DNA of 64,000 bases from Paracentrotus lividus (lineage: Eukaryota > Echinodermata > Echinoidea > Camarodonta > Echinidae): the NCBI GenBank assembly GCA_940671915.1, contig CALNVZ010003435.1, positions 6,251,803 to 6,315,802 of the forward strand. Reading direction: 5' to 3'. Below the pieces are notes generated by a model. That model searched no databases. It was not told the DNA's origin and was given only the letters and a program-made list of their open reading frames with translations. The number at the start of each line of letters is the position of its first letter. Position 1 is the stretch's first letter. Positions 1 through 11,815 of the stretch are shown here, one piece after another. Both the position numbers and the translations under genes were made by a program.

Positions 1-2786
1 ACTATTCTATAAATGTTGCCAAATTTCACAAGGAAATTTGCAGTATTGTGTTTAATGTTACATGATGTATAAAAGTTTTTGTGATTGCACTGTCTGTCAG
101 TATTTATTGTATGATTGCAATATACATGTATATGTTGACAACCTTTGCAAGGAATGGCAGTAATCTGTTTGATTAATATTATAACATGTATTGTTATTGC
201 ACTTTTTTTGTATCTCTCAATATTCATCATTGCTATATTACACGTGTGTGGTTTTGCCTCACATGGAATAGAATTTTTTTTTTCAGTTTATGACAATGAA
301 AAAAAAAAGGAAAATTGTAAACACAGTATGCACTGATGTGCATATTGAAGAAGCATCATTATATTTATAATAAATGGTACAAAGATGTACAATGCACAGA
401 ATGTATCGACTATATCCCACTATATTTGTTCAATTATTTTGTAACTTTGTTTGATTTTTTGACACATGTACCTGGTACATATTTATGGAGAAAACTTGTT
501 ATATCAAACAGCCGCCTATAAGTTGAACAAGGTGGAAGGAAAAAAAAAAAGAAGAAAAAAAGAAAGAAGAGTTTATTATGTTTAATAACAAATCATGTGA
601 AATCAAATGTGGCCAGGGCCTTGTAACGCAAAGGTTTTTAAACAATCGCAACACGACAATAGCCAATCAAGATCATTGTTCATGCACTTTTTGTTCAAAA
701 GGCTGGTTGATAATGATAAAAATTGTTTTCAATTTTGCAGTTGATCCTGAACCTGATAATAAACATGTGCATGTGAATGTTTGATATTTTCAGATTATAA
801 AAGATTCCTGGTGCATAATCAACAAATGTCAGTGGTTCAAACTATCTCATACAAAATTTCCATTTACACTTGAGATGCAAGTCATTATTTGGAAAATTTC
901 TGTGTTGATTATTCTCCCTCATATCATTCATACAGTACAGTGTAGACAACCTCTCCAATGATGCACTTTAAAAGAACAGTACCATTATCATTTATAATTT
1001 TACAATTACAAACTGTATATTCAGTGTTTTGCAGAGACTCCAACCCCATCACCTTTTTAAATGGGAGAATATCCAGCCGAGACCCCCTCAAAAGTGGGAG
1101 ACTTGGCTCAATGTGCATAAAGACAGCACAAATGACAATAATTGAAGTAAAATACAGTAATTCAGATTCAGTTTGTACAAGTGGTAGTTGTGCAGGAGAA
1201 ATGAGGGGGGGAGAGAGAGAGGAAAAAAAATATACAAAAACAGCCAGTGTCAAGCATAACTTTTCTTTTCTTTTGAAGGACAAAAGGCAGGAGATCTTTC
1301 ATAAAAAATGGGAGAAGTTAGGGTCTCTGAGCTTGAAAGTTATGAGTGAGTCAGATAAAAGCAGGAATTAAAAGTAAATAAGTTGAGGATCACTTTAAAA
1401 CCTTAAATCTCTGAGACATGCGCACTATCAAGAAACATGAACAAAAGACACAAATATTCAAAAAGTTAATTTTATTGAAAAGATGGTAGAACTTAACATC
1501 TGGTAATATGCAACTACATAATTGCACTTGAAAATAGGTGGTATACATGGTAATTCTCACAAAACATTCATGTTCATATACTTCTATCCCTGAAATCAAA
1601 TTTATAATCTTTACACTATTAATTAACCAGACAGCATATCTATACATACATGTACTACATGTATATGTACATGTACAGGGAAGGACATGTACGACCACCA
1701 AGGTTCCTTTTCATCTACATCTAAATTGCTAATGATTACGAATGAATATACATGTACATGTTTACCAAACATAAATTTATGCTTCCTGTTTTCACATCAG
1801 CAAAGGTAGCACAAAATGGGGCAAGTTAATAATGCAGTGTATATCTATACTCCATAATGAATAACAAGGTTCAAGGAAAGCAAAGGCTTATTATCATGGG
1901 TATTATCACATTACAAAAAGTGGCTTGAAAATGCAATGATTTGATATGATACATTTCATGCCAATGAGTTTTGTTTTGTAGAAATACATTCATGGAACTA
2001 TGTACATGTATCCAATTCCATGGGTCCTAAATCATCTTACCTCACCAGAATATATAGTAAAAACGTTGGAATAATTTATATCATTACCCATATCAGACAT
2101 CTGAGCTGGTCATTTACAAAATCTTATTGCCCTATATTTTATGAATATCGAGAAGGGATAGATTATTATTTGTATTTTCCTCTGTCTCCATGCACTTACG
2201 CACTCTGCATGCTGAGACAATGCAAAATATACCTTTGTATTTTCCCTGGTCTCACATTGCTCTGCACAGCAACACTTGCGTCATAATGGTAATGAAGATA
2301 TGATAGCGACTTTGTTATTTCGTCACAATGGCAAAGCTCAGACCTCCTGATGAAAACTAAACAAAGTAGAACCCCACTCTTAAAGGGTAAGATATCTAAC
2401 TTTTCGTGATATCTGATTTGGATTATAATAAAAATATTGACTGGATATTATTTCAGAGAACATACATGTGTAGAATATATTGCCCTTAGAAAAAAATAAA
2501 AGAACCATATTGCCCTCGTCTAAAGACTCTGGGCCAATATGATCCTGTTACGGACAAAATATTTGATGTTCCCCACAAGGCCAGTCAATATTTTATAATT
2601 ATAATAAATTTTGGACTAAAAATTTGTGTTATTGATATTACTAAAGGCAACTCCATTCTCATCCAACATTCTTCCTTCTCCAAATGACAAATTTGTACAT
2701 TTCTCACATCTAGTTCAAATTTACAGACCATTCAAGAATAATTTCTTTGAGTCCTACAGAATTCTTAACATTTCAATAAATACAGA
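1..2786. other. AT-rich noncoding DNA, no gene recognised
   Basis: No exon chain, protein family or RNA gene is recognisable on either strand. Several open stretches near 920-1370 exist on both strands, but they show no domain and no clear splice context. The sequence is rich in acatgta words, as at 1640-1690. It lies downstream of the minus-strand RecQ-like gene, so some of it could be 3' untranslated sequence, which I cannot delimit. Confidence 0.5.
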
Positions 2787-3908
2787 CAATCAATTGGTGA
2801 CCTGTCCAAAATTCTATTTTCCAAGAATGTGAGTAAAAAACTACATGTGAATTTCTCCCTAAAGGGGATATCACACATAGCATATAATGTATAAAAGCAT
2901 ACAACCGTAATAGCATGAATCTTGATTCCAATACAATCTACTCCTACAATATTGAGGTGTTTACCGAGTGAGTCAGAAAACTAAAAAAAAACTCTAATTT
3001 GTTAATTTCCACAAAGTACAATGTATGTATTATTCATAAACGGACAACATGTCTTCCCGCACGTCTTCAAATAGTGTCTTCTGCTGAATAATTGGATACC
3101 ATTTTCTTGCATCACATGTTATATGCAAAACCCAAAACTTTCAATGCAATTTAATTAAAAATATTTTATATTTTTGAATTTTTGCATTTTAAAATTTTTC
3201 TTATTAAATTTTTTTTTAGAACTACACAATGTACCACTTTTAATGCATATTCCAGGAGCAAACTGATGGTGTCATTGATCCACTTTTTTCTTCTGTATTT
3301 GATGACATGTAAAATCTTTAAAATACTATTACTCGTTTCATTTGCCATACAATCAATTGGTGACCTGTCCAAAATTCTATTTTCCAAGAATGTGAGTAAG
3401 AAACTACATGTGCATTTCTCCCTAAAGGGGATATCACACATAGCATAAATAAAAGCATACAACCGTAATAGCATGCATCTTGATTCCAATACAATCTACT
3501 CCTACAATATTGAGATGTTTACCGAGTGAGTCAGAAATTACTAAAAAAACCCTCTAACTTGTTAATTTCCACAAAGTATGTATTATTCATAAACGGACAA
3601 CATATGTCTTCCCGCACGTCTTCAAATAGTGTCTTCTGCTGAATAATTGGATACCATTTTCTTGCATCACATGTTATATGCAAATCCCAAAACTTTCAAC
3701 GCAATTTAATTAAAAATATTTTATATTTTTTTATTTTTGCATTTTAAAATTGTTCTTATTAATTTTTTTTTATAACTACACAATGTACCAGTTTTAATGC
3801 ATATTCCAGGAGCAAACTGATGCTGTCATTGATCCACTTTTTTCTTCTGTATTTGATGACATGTAAAATCTTTAAAATACTATTACTCGTTTCATTTGCC
3901 ATACAAAT
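2787..3908. repeat. 563-bp direct tandem duplication
   Basis: The segment starting caatcaattggtgacctg at 2787 recurs at 3350, and the two copies stay aligned to about 3905, ending in tttgccatacaa. The period is about 563 bp. The copies differ by a few substitutions and short indels, for example an extra caatgtatg stretch in copy one. No coding content is seen. Confidence 0.9.
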
Positions 3909-4416
3909 GTGAATAAAAACTGCATCCCTTAACAAGTACTACATGTATGAACACTTCAAACCTTCAGAATTTTTGACTGAACTCCTCCTTAAACAGGAAC
4001 AGACTGCTTAAAATTTCCAAAACAATCAAAATTTTGTCATGACATTCAGTCTGCTGTACATTATCTTCATAGCTGCTCATGCCGACACCACACACTACAT
4101 GTATGTACATGTATGTAGGTTTATATGTACATGTATGTATACCGAATGGTATACATGTAGGCCATACCTAGATGTCAAATCTGAATATTGAGACTGAAGA
4201 ATAAAACATACATGTAGCTTCAACTTTCATAGTGAAAAAATGCTTGACCAATGAAGAATAACACAATATTTTGAGAAAATGACTTGAAAAGAATTCCGAG
4301 AGTTTGTTTTAGGCAAGGTTGACGTCATTGTACATGTGCATGATGTCTTGTAAAAATACAGCATCCCTGTAATAAGGTTTGAATACCCTACATGTACATT
4401 GCACCTCATTCCAAAT
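3909..4416. other. 3' flank of the RecQ-like gene
   Basis: Noncoding DNA immediately downstream (on the minus strand) of the helicase stop codon. It contains acatgtatgtacatgta microsatellite-like runs near 4095-4160. It probably includes the 3' untranslated region, but no polyadenylation signal could be chosen with confidence. Confidence 0.4.
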
Positions 4417-5674
4417 TTAACTGTCAGATTCTGCATCCGACAAAAGAACCGCTTCTGCATATTCATCATTTGTATCAGATTCATCTGTATAGCTATCAAC
4501 AATGGCTGTAGGATGTACTCCTTGTGATGCAATTGGTTCAAAACTACTTTCACATGGAGGTAATGTATCTTCTAGAACACTCCAAATTTCTTCTTCAAGA
4601 CCAAAGAAATTGAAATGATTACATAAAGTTCTGAACGAGTCAATTTTTTCACAATCCTGAACAAGAGCCTTTACTTCACTGACGGGTATCCCTGACGTGA
4701 CATCCGCACCTGCTAAGGTAGAACCTGACCCGCATACGTTCCCAAGAACCTCACTCCTTAACAAGAGTACCCGATTCAGCAGCTCCTCTCTATTCTCCTC
4801 CGACACATTTCGGCAAGTTACCATCTGTTGGCTCCATTGCATTCTGGTACTATGTTGGAAGGGGCATGAGTGTGCATCCTTATCTCCACAAGTGCAGCCG
4901 TTAGTACATATGTCACAACAAGAATGAGCAGCAATCTGACATGTCCTGCCATCAGCTCCTTCAAATGGTTCCATAAGAAATTTCCGTCTGCACACCACAT
5001 CGTTATTTACATATTCTTTCATTTTTGATGAAACTCTGGACCGGCTCCATCCCTTATACAGAATCAGTACTGCATGACTCTCCTGTCCATCCCGTCCAAC
5101 ACGCCCACTTTCCTGGACATAGTCCTCTATATCCTCGGGTGGGCCTAAATGGAAAACTCTCCTCACTCCTCTACAATTCACGCCCATGCCAAATGCCATT
5201 GTCGCAAAAAGAACTCGAATGGAACCATTCTCGTCCCCAAATGACTGTAAGACTTCTTCCTTCCGACAATCCTCTGTTGTTAAATGGTACATGGCAAATA
5301 AAGTTGTGTCATCAATACGCTTCTTGAAGCTTCGGTACAAATCGCTGCACTGAGCATGTGATCGGCAGAAGATGATGGACCTCGCAGTTTGTCTGCCATC
5401 TTTCTCCAATTCATTCCGCAGTTCAGTAAATATACCAGCAGCTTCACTCTCCTGAACCTCCACCACACTGTATTTAATGTTGCTTCTATCGGGAGACTGA
5501 GTGATCAATGCTGGCTGTATCATCGCCAAGGAGGTCAGGATATTTTGACGGGTTGCTACAGTTGAGGTGGCAGTAAGAGCAACGACAGGTACCTGTGATG
5601 GCACCATGGAGCGTAGTTCCGCAAGACGTCCATATTCGCTTCGGAATGCTTTTAGTCTATCGGAGTTCTGGCCC
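4417..5674 (-). CDS. RecQ-like helicase exon 3 (second RecA lobe and C terminus)
   Basis: Encodes about 420 residues. It starts GQNSDRLKAFRSEYGRL after the exon 2 tryptophan, then carries motif III (ALTATST), motif IV (IIFCRSHAQC), motif V (ATMAFGMGVN) and motif VI with arginines in ESGRVGRDGQES. A Cys/His-rich region (roughly residues 430-490 of the protein) looks like a RecQ zinc-binding module with extra cysteines. The last ~100 residues are acidic and Ser-rich and match no domain I know. The stop codon is at 4417-4419. Confidence 0.9.
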
Positions 5675-8600
5675 CTGAAAGAATAGTAAAAAAAAATGAC
5701 AAGGAATTTTAAGTATGATTAAGAGACACACATATTTAGGAAGCAATATAAGGATTATTTTATAGTTCAGATAGATGCATAACTTTCTTGTGGAACTGTT
5801 GTGAACTGTATGGCATCTGATCAATTTAGAGTCAGGATTTTGTCCATCCATGACAATGAACATGTAAACGGTTCTATTTTTGGCATGTATCCACAGCAAT
5901 TTTCCTATCATTTGTGGTACTCTTAACTATAAAGCACAAATCAGGCTCTATATGCAGTTTGAATTCCAACGAGGCCACTTTTGGTAAAACTCTAATCTGC
6001 ATAAGCCACACTCAATCCAGAATAAGTGAATGTGTACCAGTGGGAAGAGATTGCTTCAATAATTCAAGTTTTACACAAGCCTAGCTAAACCCCTCCTACT
6101 ATCATATGAGAAAAATAAGCCATTTCCTTCAAATTTTGTGCTTAGGGAAGCCTAAAATGTACGGCAATCACAATTCTGTTCGTTGCAAATTAGCTAGTCT
6201 TCTTTTTTATTTTGGGATGTGATATTATTAATGAAAGTCATTTAATCACGTTGCACAGTTACATGTATGTTTCTGCGCATCTTGACCGTGCATCCTGGGC
6301 GCGCATTATTTACTACGTCACAATGGAAAAATATTCAGCGCTCATGGGCGATCCAGCGCTCAAAGAGTTAAAAGAAATGAACTTTATAAATATCTTTCTA
6401 TTCCTTCTTTTTGTTATTTACCTACATGTACTTGCAGAGATATGTAAAGCATTTATATTGGTGCATGTTCGTGTTATTCTAGAGATTGCGATGGATATGA
6501 AAGAATTGTAAATGTTTGGGAGCAGGATTTTGAATAAGTCGAAATTTAGATAGAGTTTTCACATTTTTGCACATTTTGGGGGCGTTTCTGTGGTTTTCAA
6601 GTCGACTTGCCGCTATTACAGCGCTGATATTTGAAAACGAGCACACGGACCCCCATTTTTTAATGTATCTACTCTATTAGTTTATATCCCTCTACAACTT
6701 GGCAAATTTTGAAAAAATTGACATGGAATTTGAATGTTCGAGTGCATGATTTTGAATCAAGTGTAATATAGATTGGATTCGTAGACTTCTTTGACGTTTT
6801 CGGCGCGTCTTTTTTTTCAAGCCAATTCGCAACTATTCGGGCTCCGATAGCTTAAAAATGAGCACTTGGACCCCCTTTTTTAATGTTTCTACCCATTAAG
6901 TACATGTACATATTCCTCTACAACTTTGCAAATTTTTATGAAAATGACATGGATTTTGAATGTTTGGGAGCATAATTTTGAATTAAGTGTAATTTAGAGT
7001 GGATTTTCACGCTTTTTTTAAAGGAATACCCAACAACATTTATTATACATTACCATAATCAATCTTTTAATTTATACAGTCATGACAATAGGGGCCATAA
7101 ATACCCTTACCCATGGGGTAATTATGGCCCCACAAAGTTGTTAACATATGGTAATTAATATGCAAATGAGAAGTCACAGGTTGATACTTTACTTTGTTGT
7201 AAAAAGGTATATACATTTTTGTAGACTGACTGTATTTCTACTAAAATTAGAATACTATTGGACTTTTCATTTAATGGTAGTAATAGGAAATGTGAAAAAG
7301 GGGGCCATAATTACCTCAGTCTCCCCAAATCATGTGTAGGAATGGCATGTGTCATTACAAGTTGGATTTGAAATTTTACAATTGGTCCTGGAAATTATGA
7401 TTAAAAAATGTTGTGCGAGTGACACAACAATGTTTGGACATGGGTTTCTGACCATTATATTGGTCATGGTTGGATTTGTGCCCAAGTAGATCTCTAAAGG
7501 TACCATAATAGTGCTGGTATAAGTTCTGGTTTATGTATATGAATAGTGTACCTTAGCTCTGGCATACAAGCATCGCGATTTCATGTCATGACTGGGATAG
7601 CCTCTCATCAGGCCCTGTTGGCTGATCGTTGATGACAGACCCCCCCCCAATAAAAATTGACACGTCCCCCCCCCCCTGGTAGCCTCTCATCGAGGCTCTG
7701 TTGGCTGATCTTTGATCAGACCCCCCATAAAAAAAAATCAACCCCCCCCACCCCGACACCAAGCTGACATTTCAATCCTTCCCTCTCTGTAGAAATAGGT
7801 CCACTCTATGTGCCGTGGGTTGTTGTTGTGGTTTTTATATTTTACGGCGCTTTCATTCATTATAAGAATATTTACGCCTTATTTTTTGCGTGTTTTTTTT
7901 TTCTTCTTTCTTTCTTTTTAAGAAAATCATACATGTATAATTACATGTAGGGTTTTCCTGTTGAAAGATTTATTTTTATTAATTTTTTTTCTTTAATACA
8001 AAGCTTTGCTTGATGATAATTAAGAAAATCAAAATATCTGTCGTATACATCTCTAATAAAATACCGGCCTCGTTCTTGTATATTAATTACCATTATGTTA
8101 ATAGCTTTGTGGGGCCATAATTACCCCACGGGTTGGGGTATTTATCGGGTATCTATTGTCATGACTGTTTGAATTAAAAGATATTAATTATGCTAATTAA
8201 TTATGGTAATGTATGCTAAATGTTATTGGGTATTCCTAGTAAACTTATCAACCACCAACAATGATTTAATCAGTCAATGGTTCACCCAAATTGTTTAAAT
8301 TTTGCAGTCAGCAATATATTTATTTATGTACATAATCATCCGATCATACAAGTTAATGTCCCCATCTGCGCTTATACACTGTTTATGCATTGGGGGCCAT
8401 AATTACCCCACGTGACATTTTCAATTTGATCCCTCTTTTAATACAGCTGTACTCTTGAAGATATTCAGGTTTTTCTGGTGTGTTTGTTAGTTCCTATTGT
8501 TTCTATTTCAATGAAAATTTCATCTTAAATGATTTTAATTAATGATATCACACCCCACTTAAAAAAGCACACTTGCCACTTTCCAACTAACAGAATTGTG

Positions 8601-9752
8601 ATTGCTGTACATTTTAGGCTCCCCTAAGCACAAAATTTGAAGTAAATTAAGTAAATGCCTTACAGTTTTCTCATATGATAGTAGGAAGAGTTTAGCTAGA
8701 CATGTTTTAAAAAATATATTATCAATGTGTAATGCAGCAAAGAATTATAAGCTCTCAAAGACAAAGGGGCCATGATTACCCCAGTCTCCCCTATATATAT
8801 AGTCTCTATATCAATTCAAGGAAATAACTAGATACAAATAACCTGAGTGGCTACATGTATGTCATGTTAGAGTAGTCCATGATAATTACTTTCAGCAACA
8901 AAAAAAAAAAAAATAAGAAAAATAATAATAATTGGACAAGTGACTAGACTAAATATAAGAATAAGAGGCATTTAAATCACCAAAGCCCGTATGTGCAAAG
9001 TCATGTTTGATCAATTAATCAGCATAAGAAAACTGGATCACATAATGTTTGAAAATAAATCATTGATTGTATTGTAAAGAAGCCTTTGTGTTGATTTCAG
9101 ATCCTAACTTGCATTTCCAATGGCACAGTGCCATATTGAAATTTGAGCTAAATATCGTTAAATTGAATATATCACCATAATACAATTTTATTCAAAATCG
9201 AATAGGCCTACATACCATTTCACTACGCAGTGACTTTCATCTACAACGATGGCACACAGGTTCTCCTTCAAAATGCTACTCTCAAGAAGCTTGAAACCCC
9301 GTCTGAATACAGTCTCTGGACTCATGAACACATAGGAAATTCCACCTGAGTAAAAAAAAAAAAAAAAAAAAAAAAGATATAGGACTAACTAATCAGATGT
9401 ATGACTCTTGAGTAATTTAATAGCTTTTTTTATTAAAACAAGTTAGATCACATTATCAAGTAGACATAGACCTAACGTTAGTGTTAAATCTTTTAGTATC
9501 ATTTTATACAATGTAGAAACTGCATCAGCGCCGTGCCTATTTCATGCTACATGTAGCAACAAAACGATGACCGATGTTGGAACTGTGGTTAGATTTTAGT
9601 GTGGAGACTTTAGACAGTGTTTCACTTTCACTCTAGAAACTTTTGAGTTCACTTCATTTTCCAGTCTAGAAGTCTACTCTTCTTCTTCTTCTTCAGTTTA
9701 CATCTGCCTCCTTCAATTTTGAAGATTCTTGCAGACGGCTTAAACTAAGTCA

Positions 9753-9795
<43 letters not shown>

Positions 9796-11737
9796 TGTGT
9801 GTGTGTGTGTGTGACATAGTAGGGTGTTGCGTGAAATATTTACAATACTTATAGAATATACAATATTTACATTATTTACAATATATACATTAGTACTCAA
9901 GTCTACTCAAGTCTCAAATATTATTTAGATGTAGGCCTGCTTGCCAATTCAATTGCCATTGCTAGGCCTAGATTTGTTCAATATTAAGTGGGTGTTTAGA
10001 TGCTCCCTTTAGTTTTCGGGTACTAGTTTTAGTATTATTGCTGTTTTCAATAGGGACATACCCGTACCGTAGCACATCGAAATACCTATAAGTTCGTTCG
10101 TACAGAGCTAGAGAACAATGCATTTTGATTGTTGGGCGCTCTGATTAGCTATTGCGTGGAGCTCCGCCTCCTGGTTGCGATGACTGAAGTGCATTGACCA
10201 TAACTGAACAACGCGATTCAGCTGTTCCCGATAAAGACCGCTTTTGTCTTGGGCGCTGTCAATCATAACAAAGTGGACCCATTTCGCAAGAAAAACTGCA
10301 AGACTCTACTTTTAAAAAAAAACGTGTAGAATCTATGGCAAAGCCACTCTTGAATACTTTTTAGAATAAAGAAGAGAAATATAAAAAGGAACTTCAATGA
10401 ATCCACTGTCGGACTTCGACCAACATTTGAAAACGTATAAAGAAATGAGGACTTACCAAAAAAATAAATGATGAATCAAAATTTTATCGTGACTAGGCAC
10501 AATGCCATGGTAGTGTATTTCATATGATATGATAACGTGTCAATCGAGCGTCATGCATAAATTATGGCATAGATCTAAACATTTTGCGTAGGGTGAAATA
10601 TTTTGAATTTAATCTACACTAGTCAGATCTAACGTTAGATTATCTTCTCTAACAAAGTTAGATCTAGATTCTAGATCGAACGTTAGACATGTTAGATATT
10701 CTAACGCACAGAGAAATGTTACTCCATAATTTAGTAATTTATGCATGACGCTCGAATGATCACGAATTAGCATATGAAATACACTACCATTGTGCCTTCC
10801 AATGAACAATAGTCACGATAAAATTTAGATTCATCATTTATTTTTTTGGTAGGGCCTAAGTCCTCATTTCTTTATACGTTTTCAAATGTTGGGCGTAGTC
10901 CGACAGTGGATTCGTTGAAGTTCCTTTTTATATTTCTCTTCTTTATTCTACAAAATATTGAAAGAGTGGGTCTACACTTAACCGTTTTTGAAGTCGAGTC
11001 TTGCAGTTTTCTTGCGAAATGGGTCCAATTTGGTTATGATTGACAGCGCGCACGACAAAGCGGTCTTCATCGGGAACAGCTAAATCGCGTTGTTCAGTTA
11101 CGGTCAACGCACTTCAGTCATCGCAACCGGGAGGCGGAGCTCCTCGCGAGAGCGCCCAACAATCAAAATGCATTGTTCTCTATTTCTGTAAAAGCGGAAT
11201 GGTAGACTTTTTTCCGTGTAACGTTAACGGGATAGAGTCTACAATAACAAATTTGATCAATTAAATTGCAAGGGCCAAGGGCAGGTCAAAAATCTTACCT
11301 TCTAACACCATATCTTGAGAAGAAGCGTCCCCAACATAAATGGCTTGAAGTCCACGATCCTTCAGCGACTTCACCTGGTCTCTCATCAGAGACACTAAAG
11401 GGGAGATAACGAGCAAAATGCTAGCAGTAACCGACCCATCACCACCCGGCAACTCCCCTGGAGATCGGTCTGGTTCACACGGGGAAGCAGAAACTGCACG
11501 ACTCTCTTGGCTCTGGTCACCGCGGAGGTAATCGACACACAGTGGAAGCGCATGAAAGATTACACTTTTTCCATAGCCTGTGGGTAGATTTACAAACACA
11601 TCTTGTCCTTTCAATGCAGATTTGATCGCGTCAACCTGTAAATCTTTGAATCGGTCAATTTTCAGCAATTTTGAGGCATATTCAACGCTCTTCGAGATTT
11701 CGTCGTCACTCATCGTGGAAAATGCACACGCCGCCAT
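4417..11737 (-). CDS. RecQ-like ATP-dependent DNA helicase (3 exons)
   Basis: The coding exons are 11737-11299, 9345-9216 and 5674-4417. Donors and acceptors are GT-AG and the phases agree, giving 1,827 nt, or 608 residues plus stop. The product has the superfamily 2 helicase motifs in RecQ order: Walker A (PTGYGKS), SPLVSLMRDQV, the DESH box followed by CVVKWG, ALTATST, FCRSHAQC, and the motif V/VI segment with ATMAFGMG and QESGRVGRDG. A cysteine cluster (CRRKF, then CCDIC) follows and fits the zinc-binding part of the RecQ C-terminal region. Known members unwind 3'-tailed and branched DNA using ATP. No HRDC or exonuclease domain is seen, so this is a short RecQ-like form that ends in an acidic tail. 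The start ATG at 11737 is first in frame; an alternative MSDDE start lies eight codons downstream. Both introns are full of transposon-derived repeats. Confidence 0.88.
5675..9215. repeat. RecQ-like intron 2: nested fold-back repeats
   Basis: This 3.5-kb intron is mostly repeats. An outer inverted pair lies at about 6065-6190 and 8585-8712 (key words cctactatcatatgag and gcttagggaagcctaaaatg in one orientation, their complements in the other). A degenerate ~225-bp direct repeat covers 6505-7010 (gtttgggagcannattttgaat three times). A further inverted pair (7021-7150 versus 8085-8246) delimits an inner element. A short direct duplication containing ctgttggctgatc is at 7599-7650 and 7679-7730. 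No coding sequence was seen. Confidence 0.75.
7021..8246. mobile_element. Inverted-repeat element with ggggccataattacccc subterminal motif
   Basis: The left end begins aaggaatacccaacaaca and continues through atacattaccataat and a tcatgacaatag stretch to ggggtaattatggcccc. The right end is the inverted version, finishing in tgttattgggtattcct. The arms are about 130-160 bp. The motif ggggccataattacc also occurs at 7302, 8393 and 8766, so the locus has collected several related elements. No transposase is visible, so it is probably non-autonomous. Confidence 0.7.
9216..9345 (-). CDS. RecQ-like helicase exon 2 (DESH box)
   Basis: 130 nt between a poly-pyrimidine/actcag acceptor and a gtatgt donor. 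It encodes GISYVFMSPETVFRRGF and then AIVVDESHCVVKW. DESH is the Walker B (DEAH-type) box; the following HC-W residues match the conserved RecQ aromatic-rich loop that couples ATP hydrolysis to DNA binding. Phases 1 in and 2 out fit both neighbouring exons. Confidence 0.9.
9755..9813. repeat. (GT)n microsatellite
   Basis: About 29 GT units with a single interruption (gtgagtgt), inside intron 1 of the RecQ-like gene. Confidence 0.97.
10101..11225. mobile_element. Fold-back (long inverted repeat) element in RecQ-like intron 1
   Basis: Two ~450-bp arms face each other. The left arm (10101-10560) starts with gagaacaatgcattttgatt and the right arm (10720-11225) ends in its complement. The arms contain the GC-rich block cggagctcc, a cgcgattcagctgttcccg-type block and a gtgtatttcatatg block. 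The loop holds repeated palindromes of the form tctaacgttaga. No open reading frame of a transposase type is present. Related copies occur at 15903-15990 and in the centre of the large palindrome (23101-23410). Confidence 0.8.
11299..11737 (-). CDS. RecQ-like helicase exon 1 (Walker A half)
   Basis: Encodes about 146 residues. The acidic N terminus precedes a RecQ motif 0-like segment (FKDLQVDAIKSALKGQ), then the ATP-binding loop NLPTGYGKS, where most RecQ proteins have PTGGGKS. A ~35-residue Ser/Pro/Gly-rich insert precedes LLVISPLVSLMRDQV (motif Ia). The exon ends after ATGGTGTTAGAAG with a gtaaga donor, phase 1. Confidence 0.9.
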
Positions 11738-11815
11738 CTTGCTTTTGAAAAAACCGGCCGAGTACAGCCTGATGAATATTTATTATGACGTCATCATAGC
11801 CCGCGCTCATTGGAT
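11731..11815 (-). promoter_or_regulatory. Probable RecQ-like promoter: CCAAT, CRE, YY1-like site
   Basis: Reading on the minus strand toward the gene: a CCAAT box (11813-11809), a perfect palindromic CRE TGACGTCA (11793-11786), then AAGATGGCGG overlapping the start codon (11740-11731), which matches the classic YY1 site found at the starts of TATA-less housekeeping genes. No TATA box is at the expected distance. The factor names come from known consensus motifs; binding is inferred. Confidence 0.5.

Noticed and set aside
924-1371. Overlapping open frames on both strands (137 and 119 codons)
   Set aside because: No domain, no splice context, and antiparallel frames of similar length suggest chance.
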